64,000 nucleotides of DNA from Oscheius dolichura (GCA_932521035.1 OW051494.1:4884001-4948000), one strand, 5' to 3'; positions 51,635 through 62,605 are shown, numbered from the stretch's first letter. Numbers and translations are program-made. The notes: a model not told the origin generated them from the sequence alone.

Positions 51635-51922
51635 TTTCTAAAAAGTAGATTATATCTTGTATTCACAGTATGTAAGTAAAAAAGAATAGTAGACCAAACA
51701 TTTGGGAAAACACCAGTACAAAGGAAATTTCATTACATCTTGTTTGAATTGCCGCCAAAGTCTGACGGTATTCATGCTCCACCGATGTGGCTCTCTACGA
51801 TGCTGTATGGGATTTTCCCGAGTAGCCCTTTAATATAACAAAATTTTGATATTCTCAGCCCCGTCGTCAAGAGGACCATCAAGTGGTTTATTTTTCAGAG
51901 TTCGGAGAACCCCTAGGGGAGT
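51635..51922. promoter_or_regulatory. Divergent promoter at an AT-to-GC switch, rfc-2 / LRRFIP
   Basis: 288 bp between opposed starts. The rfc-2 side is AT-rich and the LRRFIP side becomes GC-rich. No defined motif was recognised. Confidence 0.45.
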
Positions 51923-54332
51923 ATGAGTTCATATACGCCATCTAGCGGGCGACGGCGACAGGTGACGAGGACGGATGCCGAGGAAAGAGCGTTGGATAGA
52001 ATATCCCGAGAGGTGAGACCGTTACAAAGCGTCGTCCGCCGGATTCCATCACAAAAATGATTAGCCGTAACGATCGCCACCTGATAAGATAGTGTTTTGT
52101 TGGCGTATTATGCGGCTCCGTAGGAGAAGTAATTTGTTCCATGTATCCCCCGGCCCATTCCCTACTTCTCCTAATTTTCAGGCAGAAGCTCGTCTAAAAG
52201 TTAAGCGAGAAACCCGCGAGCAGGCCCGGCAACACCGGTACACGCTGCTCGAAAAGAAAGTAGAGGTATGACATTTGCTGGACACGTTGCTTATATTCGC
52301 ACTCCAGGAAGAAGCCGAGGCGTATCGACAGGATGCCGCGGTAGGTGTCTTTGCTTGGTGTTTTTGGGGAGACCCTGATAATTCTAACCACCGAGCATGT
52401 CCGCATGACCTTACCCCGTTTGCAGTCCACCTCTAACGGCGTCTACCACGACGAGTCCCTCGGCGACGACACCGCCAAACTAAAGGTAGCCATTTGGCCT
52501 GTTTGCTGTGTTTCAGTTGAAAGGAAAGTTTTATAAGGAGAAATTCAGGATAAGGTCGTAGAATTGGAAGATAAATTCCAACAGGCCATGTTTCTGTACT
52601 CGCAGCTGGACAACGAGAAGTCGTCCCTGTTGTACGAGGTCGGCCGGCCATCCCCCGCTTTTACCCAGTTCAGGTGGATCTGCTGAAGGACGACCTCGAG
52701 GAGAAGGATGTCCTGCTGGGGACAACCAACCGGGAGTGCCGGGACCTGACCAGTGTAGGCTGCTCTCACCTCTGAACTCTTTCCTCAGGAGGTGAAACTA
52801 CTGAAACGGACGATCGAGGCCATGACGCTGACCCAGAACAACCTGAAGGCGGAGATCGCGCAGAGGGACAGCCTCATCCACGTAAGTCTTTGAGATATTC
52901 CGAGACATTGTCGACCCAGGAGAACGGACTGGTCCTGGTGGAGCAGGGAGCGGACGACGGCTCTCAGGCCTCCGAGGAGGGCAGCGGATCCTCCATCAAC
53001 ATGTGGGTGCACCCTGTGGCCCCAAAAGACGACGATTTCAGCAAGTCGGGCCCGTTGCTGTTCGCCGTGGAGACGATAAAGCTCGTGGAGAGGGTGGTCC
53101 CCGGCTCGTCGACCCTGGACGAAAAAGTCAAGAAGCTCGTGGACATGGTGGGTGGCCATCCAATTAGTGGCCGATGACATCCCCTGCAGACAAAGAAACA
53201 CGTGTGGCGCTTTAATATTCGAGATGTGTTTCCAGCGAATTACGTGATTGCGAGAGAGTGAGGCAGAGCCCCCTCATGTTTGTAAAACGCGGTGGACGAG
53301 CGCGGCTCGGCCGGGCCGGCAAACTACAAAAAATACGAATTTGTAGAACAAGAGGATGAGGAAGGACTACGAGGAGATGGAGCAGACGATGTACAGCCAG
53401 AGGATGGCCCGCAACAACCAGATGAACGCCAGCTCGGCCGGCCCCAACTCGGACGAAGCAGCCAGTAAGTCGGCCCCGTCCCCCCACTAGGCCCCACCTA
53501 ACACCCACCCCCAGATACGCTGCTGTCGGTCAAGGAGAGACTCCGTGAGTTGCGGTGTAACTAGTTGCCTTTGGTTCTGTTCGGTTGCCGCCGCCCCTCG
53601 CGGCCGGCCTCACTCTTCCTTTTTCAGAGGACGCCCTCAAGCAGCTGGCCGAACTCAAGCTGAAACTGCAGGAAGCCGAACGGGAAAACACGAACCTCCA
53701 AGGAAGTGTAAGCGGCGTCTGCCCGTCTCGAAAATATGAAGAGTTCAGTTCATCCGGTGCGAGGGCCAGATGAAGCGCTTCAAGGGCAACTGCGAGCAGA
53801 ACGAGAAGGAGCTGGGCGACGCCAAGACGGAGATCCGACAGCTGAAGAAAGAGGTACCCCCCTGGGCCAGAGGAGGGGAGGGGGGCTAGTCGGGGGCCCC
53901 CGGATTGGCAGAGGAACTGATTGTCGCCTTGCACGCATAGAGATTTTAATTCGAGCCGTAATTCCCGCCTTAATGAGGGTGAGATTGAGGGTGACGATAT
54001 GTCTTATTGCCGGTGCTATTTAGGCAACAACTGCTCGGCTTGTTTGTACTCCCGGGCCGCGTCTCTCACACGGCTTACTATCCCTTGTGCCCCGGGCAAG
54101 CCAATTAGCAAATTGGGCAGATTCTGTCGTCAGCGGTCTTCCTGGCCCGGCTATCAGCCCCCTGCCCCCCGGAAACTGTCAATCACCCCCTGCCGATTAC
54201 CTGCCCCTGCTCATAAATTGTCTTTCCCTTCAGATCCGTGAGAAGGAGAACGCCCTGGACGAGGCCAAGGAGACGAACAAGCACCTACAGTCGCGCCTCG
54301 AGAAGTACCGTAACCAGCGACGGCCCCTCTGA
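51923..54332 (+). CDS. lrrfip: LRRFIP (Flightless-interacting coiled-coil protein)
   Basis: LRRFIP1/2 bind Flightless-I and act in signalling and the actin cytoskeleton. The start [20 protein letters not shown] runs into [19 protein letters not shown], the conserved N-terminal signature. [20 protein letters not shown] and [20 protein letters not shown] match the central coiled coil, followed by [32 protein letters not shown] and [22 protein letters not shown]-terminal coiled coil ([38 protein letters not shown]) ends [13 protein letters not shown] at 54,332. The gene has many exons, mostly with short introns. GC-rich codon use. Confidence 0.88.
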
Positions 54333-54799
54333 CCTCTGCCATAATTCCGTGCCTTAGACCGTCACTTTACGCAATACTTACGCATTTTACTGTATATCTA
54401 TGTTTTATGATCCGATATGAAGTTTTTTGTCGGACACACCTCCAAATGGACTGATCTCGTTAGCCGGCGACGCATTAGGCGCCCCTGGGGGAGGTCCCGA
54501 TACTGTGGAACAAAACAGATCCACTTAGCTAAAGTGGCACGCGGAGTGTTCTCCATTACCGTAGACCAGGAAGTTCGTTCCGAGACCTTCGGTCGTTTGT
54601 TGACTACTCGAGCATACAATTTGATCACGGCTCGACTCGATGTAATATGCCCGGGAGGAGGTGTCTCGGCTACAGTACCCCCGGGTGGGGGAGAGGCTCC
54701 TGTATCCTGGTGGCCAGATGACGTGGTTGTCCTCCGGAGGCGTGGCCGACGACGGCGAGTCTCCTGGGCGTGGCCTCTATTTCATTGTAAGTAGTGAAG
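54333..54799. other. Intergenic region upstream of pdf-1
   Basis: 467 bp between two plus-strand genes. Overlapping ORFs here (54,398-54,794) look like chance frames in GC-rich DNA. It presumably carries the pdf-1 promoter. Confidence 0.4.
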
Positions 54800-55699
54800 A
54801 TGCGTTGCTATCTACTCAGCCTCTTCTTCCTCCTCGCCGTCTTGGCCATCATCAGTTCAGCCACGCCCCTGGTCTACCGTCAGCCACAGGTCAGTTCTCT
54901 TCCCTCTTCCCTGATGTGATTTCCTCTCTCTTTCCGAGTCATCCGGCCCCTGTTTTGGAGGGGTTTCTTTCCTTTGTTTTTGGCTACAAAGGGGTAGGGC
55001 AGTCCTCTCCGAGGGGGTGGACAGGATTGTCGGGATGGGAGGCGAGAGTTTCCGCCGGATTACTCAGAGAGGAAGTCGGTTTGGCTGATTCGATGAGGTC
55101 ACATTTATCTCGGGTGATTGGCATAAGGCAAAATAGTCGGCCGGACAACACACAAATCCCCATTATCAGATGAAATGAAGCCTAATAAATTATTACCGTG
55201 TTATGGCCGTCATCCGGTAGCATAGATAGACTGACTGCCGGGCCGGGCCCTTCTTGTAGGGGTCTAACGGGTCCAGGGGGACGGTGTCTTCCGGGAACTG
55301 GGGGTTCGCGGTCTTAGCAGACGATTGACCCCTAATCTCCTTGAATCTGCCAATTAGCAGATGTTGGTCAAGGAACTTATCGAGGAGGCAATCAGCCGGC
55401 TCCTCGCCTTGCAGCCACTCATTCCATAACGAGACAAAAGGCCTTAATTATGGAGACGAGACTAATCGGCCGGTTTCAGCTCTTCGACGAGAGGGAGGGC
55501 TACCAGTTCCAGAAGAGGTCAAACGCCGAGCTCATCAACGGTCTCATCGGTATGGATTTGGGCAAATTGTCGGCCGTCGGCAAGCGGTCAAACGCCGAAC
55601 TCATCAACGGTCTTCTCGGCATGAATCTTAACAAATTGAGGTGAGCCGTGGCCCGTTGCCGCCTAATCCGAGCCTTCCAGTTCCGCCGGACGACGATAG
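54800..55699 (+). CDS. pdf-1: PDF-1 neuropeptide precursor (two amidated PDF-like peptides)
   Basis: PDF peptides act on PDFR-1 to control locomotion, mating drive and egg laying. Exon 1 (54,800-54,889) encodes a signal peptide MRCYLLSLFFLLAVLAIISS. The last large exon (480-640 of the 55-kb block) begins LFDEREGYQFQKR. It then gives peptide 1 (SNAELINGLIGMDL... ending SAVG before KR) and peptide 2 (SNAELINGLLGMNL...). A 40-nt intron (55,641-55,680) completes peptide 2 as NKLSSAG-RR-stop, the same ending style as C. elegans PDF-1b. Both peptides carry the Gly amide donor and a dibasic site. A small middle exon (55,361-55,387, LVKELIEE) is tentative: it needs a GC donor, and skipping it also keeps the frame. 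Confidence 0.92.
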
Positions 55700-56146
55700 G
55701 ACCCCCTTTGCCCGTCTCCTCCTCATTTCTCCCCCCGTCAAATGTTAAATGAATGTCACCACGCCGCACACGAATAAACATTAGAGGGTCGTTTGTCCGT
55801 GACTGTTAATGAACATATATCCCTGTTATCTATTCTCTGGACACATTCTCAGACGGGCCAAGCAGGGGGCCAAGTGGCCAAATCAACACCCGATTACCCT
55901 CGTTTGCCGGGCCGGTAAGACACATTCCGGGCAGACGACCTTTCAAAAGAGCAGAAGGAGGGGGCACGAGGTGACGGGAGGAGGGGGCCAGCCGGGGAAT
56001 CACTAGACTTCAATCTTCGATTTTGTTTTTTATCTGCGCCTCCTGTACCCGAGGGAGTACGGTAGACACCGGCACCCGTACAGCCTCGACAGGACACAGG
56101 TTCGAGGGGTTTGTAGCTGCTTGGAATAAAGAGAAAAGTCCTATGT

Positions 56147-56273
56147 ACTAGTAGAATATCCACAGTGAGCAGAGGAGATGAGGACTCACAGCTCGCCACG
56201 GAAGAAGAAAGGTCGGCGCGACAGTGAGCGTGCCGGGACTATTGCAATTTTTGCTCTTCGGCCAATACAACTT
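56147..56273 (+). repeat. Direct repeat, copy 1 (127 bp)
   Basis: It begins ACTAGTAGAATATCCACAGT and ends GCCAATACAACTT. It matches 56,622-56,748 with scattered substitutions, 475 bp apart. The ends do not look like LTRs. Origin is unknown. Confidence 0.8.
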
Positions 56274-56621
56274 CAAACACCTTGTCAACACAGGAGTGCG
56301 AGTGCATGCCGCTTACGGCAGTGGCAAAGTAAGCATGATTTATGGTCAGATAGACATGTTTCAGGACGTGGAGGTTTACTGTAGAGCCGGTGTGGACCAA
56401 AGCAAAATATATTCCGTTTCTGGTAATAAGAGACGATCCTGTATATATATTGGTAGGTCCAATGGCTTCACAATGTCGAAGTATTCCATTCAGAAAGTTA
56501 TTCTCAGCATTTACTTGATCTCACAGAAGGCATTGTTCTCAGGGAAAAGGAAAATGAAAGCGTGTCTGGGGAGCGGCCATCCAGGGTCATACAAAGGACA
56601 GCTTCTTTTACTCCTTCTTTT

Positions 56622-56748
56622 ACTAGTAGAATATCCACAGTGAGCAGAGGAGATGAGGACTCATAGCTAGCCGCGGAAGAAGAGAAGTCAACGCGACAGT
56701 GGTCGTGCCAGGACCAGTGCAATTTTTGCTCTTCGGCCAATACAACTT
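56622..56748 (+). repeat. Direct repeat, copy 2 (127 bp)
   Basis: Second copy of the repeat at 56,147. It shares the AGCAGAGGAGATGAGGACTC block and the TTGCTCTTCGGCCAATACAA block. The 348-bp spacer between the copies is not itself repeated in this window. Confidence 0.8.
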
Positions 56749-56989
56749 TGTCGCACTCAGCATGAAAAAACCACACATTTTTACTTTTTTCTGTAAACTG
56801 CATTGGATCAAGCATTTTCGAAAGATTCGGAAGTAATTTTTACGGGTAGTGAAAATGTGCTATTGGAAAGAAATTGCGTTTTTTGAGGCTTTCTATATCA
56901 AAAGCGTTACAGATTTTGGTGCCAAAATTACTTCTGGTTCAGCTTTTTTTCTGCATCTTTTAACCCTAAGAATAGCAAAAACGAATGTG

Positions 56990-57470
56990 CGGATCAGAAG
57001 TGCCACGTGCGACAAGTTAGATACCGTAATCCCCCCAATACTAAAAACGCGTTTTGTCCGCTGTTTACGCTCGTTTTCATTCAACGTAGATTTTTTTTAA
57101 AAATTAGCCAAAATCTTTGAAAATTTCTTTCTCAAAACTGTGACATCCGATTTTTTCCGTTTTTACTGCAATGAATTAGTCTCGTTATGGAGAGCATTTT
57201 AAGTTATCAATGGAAGAATATCATGATAAAAAGTTATTTTGGGGTTATTTCGGAACAAAAATTCACTGATTTCCCATTACGCTTCAAATCTGCGTTATTT
57301 TCTGCTTTTCTCTTTTGTTTTATAGTAATTTGGGGTCAATAAGACCGAATAAAACATCGAAAACATATGAAAATATGTAGAAACGCATATATAAAAAACT
57401 GACATGTGGTTGCTGCGGGACCATTTTAGCCATTTTAGAACTTTGAGGTGCCGACCTCGGCGAGGTGTGG
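56990..57470 (+). repeat. Dispersed repeat, copy B (no MITE insertion)
   Basis: Homologous to the reverse complement of about 60-800. Shared blocks include GATACCGTAAT, TCTCAAAACTGTGACATCC, an AAGTTATTTT-containing stretch (57,185-57,260) and CCTCGGCGAG (57,455-57,464). The MITE target corresponds to TTGA at 57,443-57,446. No TIR or transposase was recognised, so the repeat class is unknown. Confidence 0.65.
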
Positions 57471-57966
57471 ACTCTGCCAGTGTGGCTATTAGAGACACAA
57501 TGGGGACGCGCTCCTGCACCCGTATCTTCTCGGCAGGAGCCGCCTCTTTATTCAAAGCAGCTACAAAACTACTTCCCCCACTCCCTACCGAGGCTCTACG
57601 GGGGCAGGCATCTATCTCGTATCGAACCTCGAATACACAGATCTCAGTGGTCCCGGACCGATTTGAAGATGTGTTCGTCCACCGATCCCTGTAATTAGGT
57701 TGAAGTGCTGTCTTCCAGAGACGTCTCCCTGTGTCCTCCCTCCAATAGCTGCCGGCCCCTCACTTCGGGAGGTGTTCCCCCACCCGGGAGACGTTTCCTC
57801 GGTGGGCAATGGCCCTGCGGCAAATGAGCTGGCCCCCCGATTTAATCCCCCGAGGCTGAGTCAGCGCTTTGTCTGATACAATCTCTCTATACGTCCCTAC
57901 ATGGCTGCCATCGGAGCCCCTTCCCTGCTCATCTAGTCACCCCCCGACTCATCCAGCCCCTTCCAG

Positions 57967-58600
57967 ATGTCCCTGCTCACCTTCAGCTGGGTCGCCCTCT
58001 CCCTGGCCATCGCCCTCCTCCAGCTGCTGGCCCTGTCCCAGCCGGAGTGGATCGTCCACAGCTACAATATCCAGGTGGTGCCCGCTTTAATCAGAAACCG
58101 TTGCCCCAGGGCCTCTTCGCTGTATGTGGTGAGGGCGGCTGTGTCCTACGCCCCTCCAACGCGCTGGCTCCTCTGTTTCTCCATCTCGTCGGCTCGCTGC
58201 TCATGCTAACTTCGGCCCTCTTCTTATTGCCTACAATTTGTCTTTCGAAGAGTCCCACGCCCATTCAATGGATCGCTAATATGCAAATTGTAGCAGGCAC
58301 GAGACGAATCAACCATCCAATCAACATTCCGATCTTCCAGGTCTTCTAATGGCTGCCTGTCTCTTCCTCGTCCCATTTGATATGGAAGAAATCGACTGTA
58401 CCATAACTATGTTGTTGAGATCTTCATTCTGCAGGTCATCGGATCCCACCTGTACATCGAACCAAATTTGCAGAGTTGGATGGGCCCTGTCTCTTTCCGC
58501 CGTCTGTTGTATGCTGTCCATTTGCTGCCCCATCTTGGGAAAACTCGCCGCTGATCAAAGGAAACATTACTCTTTATTGTCATCGGAACACTTTATCTAA
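57967..58600 (+). CDS. Claudin/LHFPL-like four-transmembrane protein
   Basis: The ATG directly follows a CCTTCCAG acceptor. TM1 is MSLLTFSWVALSLAIALLQL, ending QPEWI. A 41-nt intron (GTCCAC...ATCAG) then joins KPLPQGLFAVCGEGGC, giving the claudin-type W...GLF..C...C first loop. TM2 is PLFLHLVGSLLMLTSALFLL, and TM3 includes GLLMAACLFLVPF. After a second loop, TM4 is VGWALSLSAVCCMLSICCPI, then a short tail to 58,600. The fold is clear. Assignment among claudin, LHFPL and other PMP22-superfamily branches is not. Such proteins act in junctions or as channel auxiliaries. Confidence 0.65.
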
Positions 58601-58958
58601 TACATGAATTTCCTATATACGAGTTTTTCATTATTCTAGTTGTATTGTGATCGTGGGCCGAAGGCGGCATAATTACACAGCCGTTCTTATTTGAACCTTT
58701 GCTTCATTAGCGAACAGATGAGAATATGCCTTTTTTCCCACTCTCTCTCTCTCTCTGCGGAAGTTGTTTATGCCAAAAAGAGTTCTCTTCTAGGTTCTTG
58801 TGAGAGGTAATTTTTTTTTTCGAAAACGGTAAACGCGCTCGAATCATCTTTTCTTTTCGCATTGAAATATAGGGGGTTTTCACTACTAGCCGTACAGCTT
58901 TCTCATATTCTTCCGTTTCTCATTTCCTTTTACTAAAATTCAATATGATAATTGCAGA
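58601..58958. other. Intergenic region at the last GC-to-AT switch
   Basis: 358 bp between plus-strand genes, with a (CT)n tract at about 58,741-58,757 and pyrimidine-rich stretches. ATTGCAG ends 1 nt before the MRPL3 ATG, a likely trans-splice acceptor. Confidence 0.45.
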
Positions 58959-60537
58959 ATGCTGCGGGTAGTAGTATCTAACTTTGTAGCAACTCCATTT
59001 GAACAGCCACTATTTCTGCTGTGTCAAGGCCCAACAGTTTTACTACAAACACGAGGTCTTGTAAACCTTTCAAGTTGTGTTTTATTCTATTTTCAGGACG
59101 TAGACGTACTCTTACACCGGCTCCATGGCTACCACCAAAATATGCTAAAAATTCTGGTTTCATTGACAGTAGTAACAAGTAAGCCATTCTCCGTTGAACA
59201 AAGTAAGATTTTTTATAGAGAACTATTGGATCAAGTAGTATCTGTTGAACGACAAATTATTTCAAAAGGTAATCAAAATGTAGATAAAGTGAATAATGCC
59301 AAGATTGCTAATATTGAACCTGAAACACGTAGAGTAGGTAATATGCTTCGCATAACTTTTGAAATACTGACCTTATTAGGATTATTAGCCAGAAAAATTG
59401 GAATGCTGCCACAATGGACAGTAACCGGCGAGCGTATGCTCTGTACTTTATTAGAAGTTACAGAGGTATCGAAGCTTCTATAGTTATATTAGCTTTTCAG
59501 AATCATGTTGTTAGTGTAATTTCCCCCGAAGACTGGTACAGGACGAGTATTGTTGGAAAAAGAAAAGCTTTCAATAGAGAAGGTCCTATGCACAAAGTAT
59601 TCTGTTTCTTTTATCTGTATTATTTCTTAAGGTAACCGTCGGTGCAGTAAATGGAGAACCTTTTCGGTACACATCAGCCTACCGGAATCAGTTCGTACGT
59701 GCGCAAGTTCCTATAAAAGAACATCTAGGATCTTTTTTGGTTTGTAATATTTTTTTTTAAACTTGCTGATTGTTAGGTAACTAAAGATGCCTTACCAGAT
59801 GTCGGAACCCCATTAGATATTCGACATTTTACTATAGGACAGTTTATAACAGCATCAGGAAAATCTATCGATTGGGGGTTTCAAGGAGGTATGCATCGTT
59901 GGGGAATGAGAGGACAACCTGCGAGAAGGTAATTTATTTTCTTGTATCGCCAATATTTCGAGTGTCTACAGAACTACAAAATCTCACCGCCGAATTGGTT
60001 CTGTTGGTTCCGTTGGCGATGCACGCATCTGGCCGGGAAAAAGAATGCCTGGGCATATGGGATATGAATGGGTTACAGTTAGCGGGCTCCAGGTAGTGAA
60101 ATTTTATTTTTAGCATATTCTCTTTGATTTCAGATTATTCGTATGAACATTGACAAGCAAGTTATTTATATTAAAGGAAGTGTTCCAGGTGAAGTCGGAG
60201 ATATTATTCAATTAAAAGATTGCCGCCAGGAAGAAAAAAGAGTAGAAGTTAGTTAAAAAGGATTTTTTTAACAAAACACATGCAGGCTGCACCATTGCCG
60301 ACGTGGTCTCCCAGTTTAGAAACCGTGCTTGAACAGGAGGAGGCAGAGGACGCCTCGAGTAATCTTACAGCTAACGAACTCTTTGTCCCACAACTGTTTC
60401 GGTAGTACGATATTTTTTACTTTTACCATAATGATTTCAGTTTCACTTCCCCTTCAATTGTTTTTACTGACGCTGACACCAAGAAAGTGGCAGGCCGTGA
60501 TAAAACAAAAGCTAAAATAGCTAAAGTGAAGAAGTGA
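58959..60537 (+). CDS. mrpl-3: Mitochondrial large ribosomal subunit protein uL3m
   Basis: The mitochondrial form of ribosomal protein L3. The first exon is MLRVVVSNF, then a long intron before [19 protein letters not shown]. Family landmarks are [91 protein letters not shown] and [16 protein letters not shown]. The C-terminus is Lys-rich ([12 protein letters not shown]), stop at 60,537. fsn-1 begins 212 bp downstream on the same strand. Confidence 0.94.
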
Positions 60538-60749
60538 GGTAGAAAACTTTCTAAAATCTCTTTATATATTATTATGTGTTTTTTAAATAAATATATTTGT
60601 TTGATTTTAACTTGCAATTTTATGGTGCTAAACCTATACTATTAATACCTTTTTACGTTTCTTTCTTTATCATTTCTTTTTAAATTTACAATTGGTGCTT
60701 GCGCATTATTTGAGTGGCATTATTCTCTGTTTTTCAGACCAATGCTATT

Positions 60750-61814
60750 ATGGAGAGGATCGCCATAATTAACAATGCTCTCAGAGAAGTGAATAAGACA
60801 AATGAAACAAATGGAAATACAAGTAAGCGTGAAAAATTGCTTACGAGAACCACCAAAAAACACCCTCCTGCAGGTGAGCTATCCTTTTTCTAATCCATAA
60901 TATTAATTTGAGTATCCGCATCTCGATTACCCCATCACACGTTAATGCGTATTTTCGAATATGTGACGTTGGGTGAACTGAAAAACTGTATGTTAGTTTG
61001 CAAACATTGGAATGGTGTGCTAAGTCTAGAGGTTCGTATACTTTTTATTTGGCTAAAGCGATCATAGGACAGTGTTGTTTGGAAACATCTTGCAAAGCGT
61101 ATTATTCCCGAGTGTGCTCTTGCCGATCCTTACCTTCTAGCCGAACTTCCTTCTTTTAAGAAGAAACTTAGAGCTTTTTACTTTGCATGGAATACCAATG
61201 ATGTTTCCAAGTAATTGTTTTTCTCTCTTATAACATCTCGTATCAGGAATAACTATGTCAAGACCAACGGATTCACTGTTCACAGACAGCCTGTTGCTCA
61301 AAGTACAGATGGAATTAGAGGCAAAAGAGGTTTAACGACCGGCATACATGCTATAGAATTAGTGTGGGAAGGCCCTCTAGGTACGGTTGCTGTCATTGGC
61401 TTGGCAACACGGTATGTTTACCCTAATCTACTTATTCTTATAATTTAAGGCATGCATCAATGCATTGCCCTGGCTACGTTCCATTACTCGGAAGCGATGA
61501 TCAGAGTTGGGGATGGAATCTTGTCGATAATAATCTTTTGTACAATGGGGAACAATATGGTGTCTATCCTCGCGTTAATAATCCACCGAAATATCAGGTA
61601 TTTTTTTGAACAACTATAACATTTTTAGATGGGTGAAAAAATCCGTATGATAATTGATTGCGATCGGCATCTGCTTTACTTTGAACGTAATGCTGATTTT
61701 CTAGGCATTGCTTTTTCTGACCTACCCCCAGTAAAACTTTACCCAGCTGTTTGCGCAGTATATGGTAATACAGAGGTTTCTATGGTCTATTTAGGAGCCC
61801 CTTATCTAGGTTAA
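60750..61814 (+). CDS. fsn-1: FBXO45/FSN-1 (F-box + SPRY, RPM-1 ubiquitin ligase partner)
   Basis: FSN-1 pairs with the RPM-1/PHR ligase to shape synapses and axons. The start [20 protein letters not shown] lies behind a TTTTCAG acceptor. The F-box is [20 protein letters not shown] then [36 protein letters not shown] follows. The SPRY domain has [80 protein letters not shown] and [20 protein letters not shown], ending at 61,814. Strong match over the whole length. Confidence 0.95.
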
Positions 61815-62605
61815 TAACTAATGTATTGTTATAACTTTTTTTGTACAGCTGCCCCTTCTAGCCACTTGTAAATTCTATTGTAAATGCTTTCTATAGTCCG
61901 CTATCAACAGACAGGTAAAGCGATTAGAGGGCTTTTGGCGCTAAGATTTAAGGTTTTCAGGCACTGCTAGTTTTTTTGTTTCACATCCAATTTCTTTTGA
62001 GATTCTTATTGCATTCTTTATGCGTATTGCTTGTGTTTACATTTTTGTTTCTGCTTACGATACTACTTAAGGAGATACATTTATTAGCGGTTAATAAGTT
62101 TAGGCATTTTTAAGGTTTTTTTTTCAAAAACAAGTCCATTTTCCACAGATATCGATGAATATGTAAGATAAGTGGTATTTTTCTTCAGATTTTCGTTTTA
62201 GATAATCTTCTTCATTACGATGTTTTTCTCGGAAGCTGGATTATTTATTATATATATTCATGGTGTTTGCGGTTAGGGGCAGTGTTCATACTCCTCTGTG
62301 AACGATTTTAGAGAAACAAAGACTTGTTGCATTGTTTATAGTAATAAATACATACATACAAAATAAACAGCCACACGGAATTGGGACAGCAACAAAACAA
62401 ACGAGTTGTGCCTGAAAATCTGAGGATCTGCGTCAAAAGGTCTCGGGCGTTTTCAGTTGGTAACGGACAATATCAGTGATCTCTTTGCTTGTCATATTTA
62501 TAAAAAAAATAATAATTTTGAAATGTTATTTTTCTATATAAACGGTGTCTGACCGCACTACTACCTGTATTAAATTAATATTAATTCATGTATACATTTA
62601 GAATA
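61815..62605. other. Intergenic region between fsn-1 and rpb-2
   Basis: 791 bp, AT-rich, with T-runs and a (ATAC)-like patch around 62,345-62,360. It holds the fsn-1 3' UTR and the rpb-2 promoter. No RNA gene is evident. Confidence 0.45.

Larger units (their letters stand above)
55700..57966. other. Repeat-bearing intergenic region
   Basis: 2.3 kb without a supported gene. The first 440 bp are GC-rich 3' flank of pdf-1. Then come a direct-repeat pair (56,147 and 56,622) and a dispersed repeat (about 56,990-57,470), both more AT-rich. The last 500 bp are GC-rich again and probably hold the claudin-like promoter. The ORF at 56,224-56,643 overlaps the repeats, has no ATG-led family match, and is not called. 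Confidence 0.55.

Noticed and set aside
56224-56643. 139-codon ORF in the repeat region
   Set aside because: It begins without an ATG, crosses the direct repeats, contains a Leu run from CTT/CTC repeats, and has no splice or family support.
58067-58087. Apparent 20-21-nt intron in the claudin-like gene
   Set aside because: A donor 21 nt further upstream (GTCCAC at 58,047) gives a normal 41-nt intron with the same acceptor and frame, so no ultra-short intron is needed.
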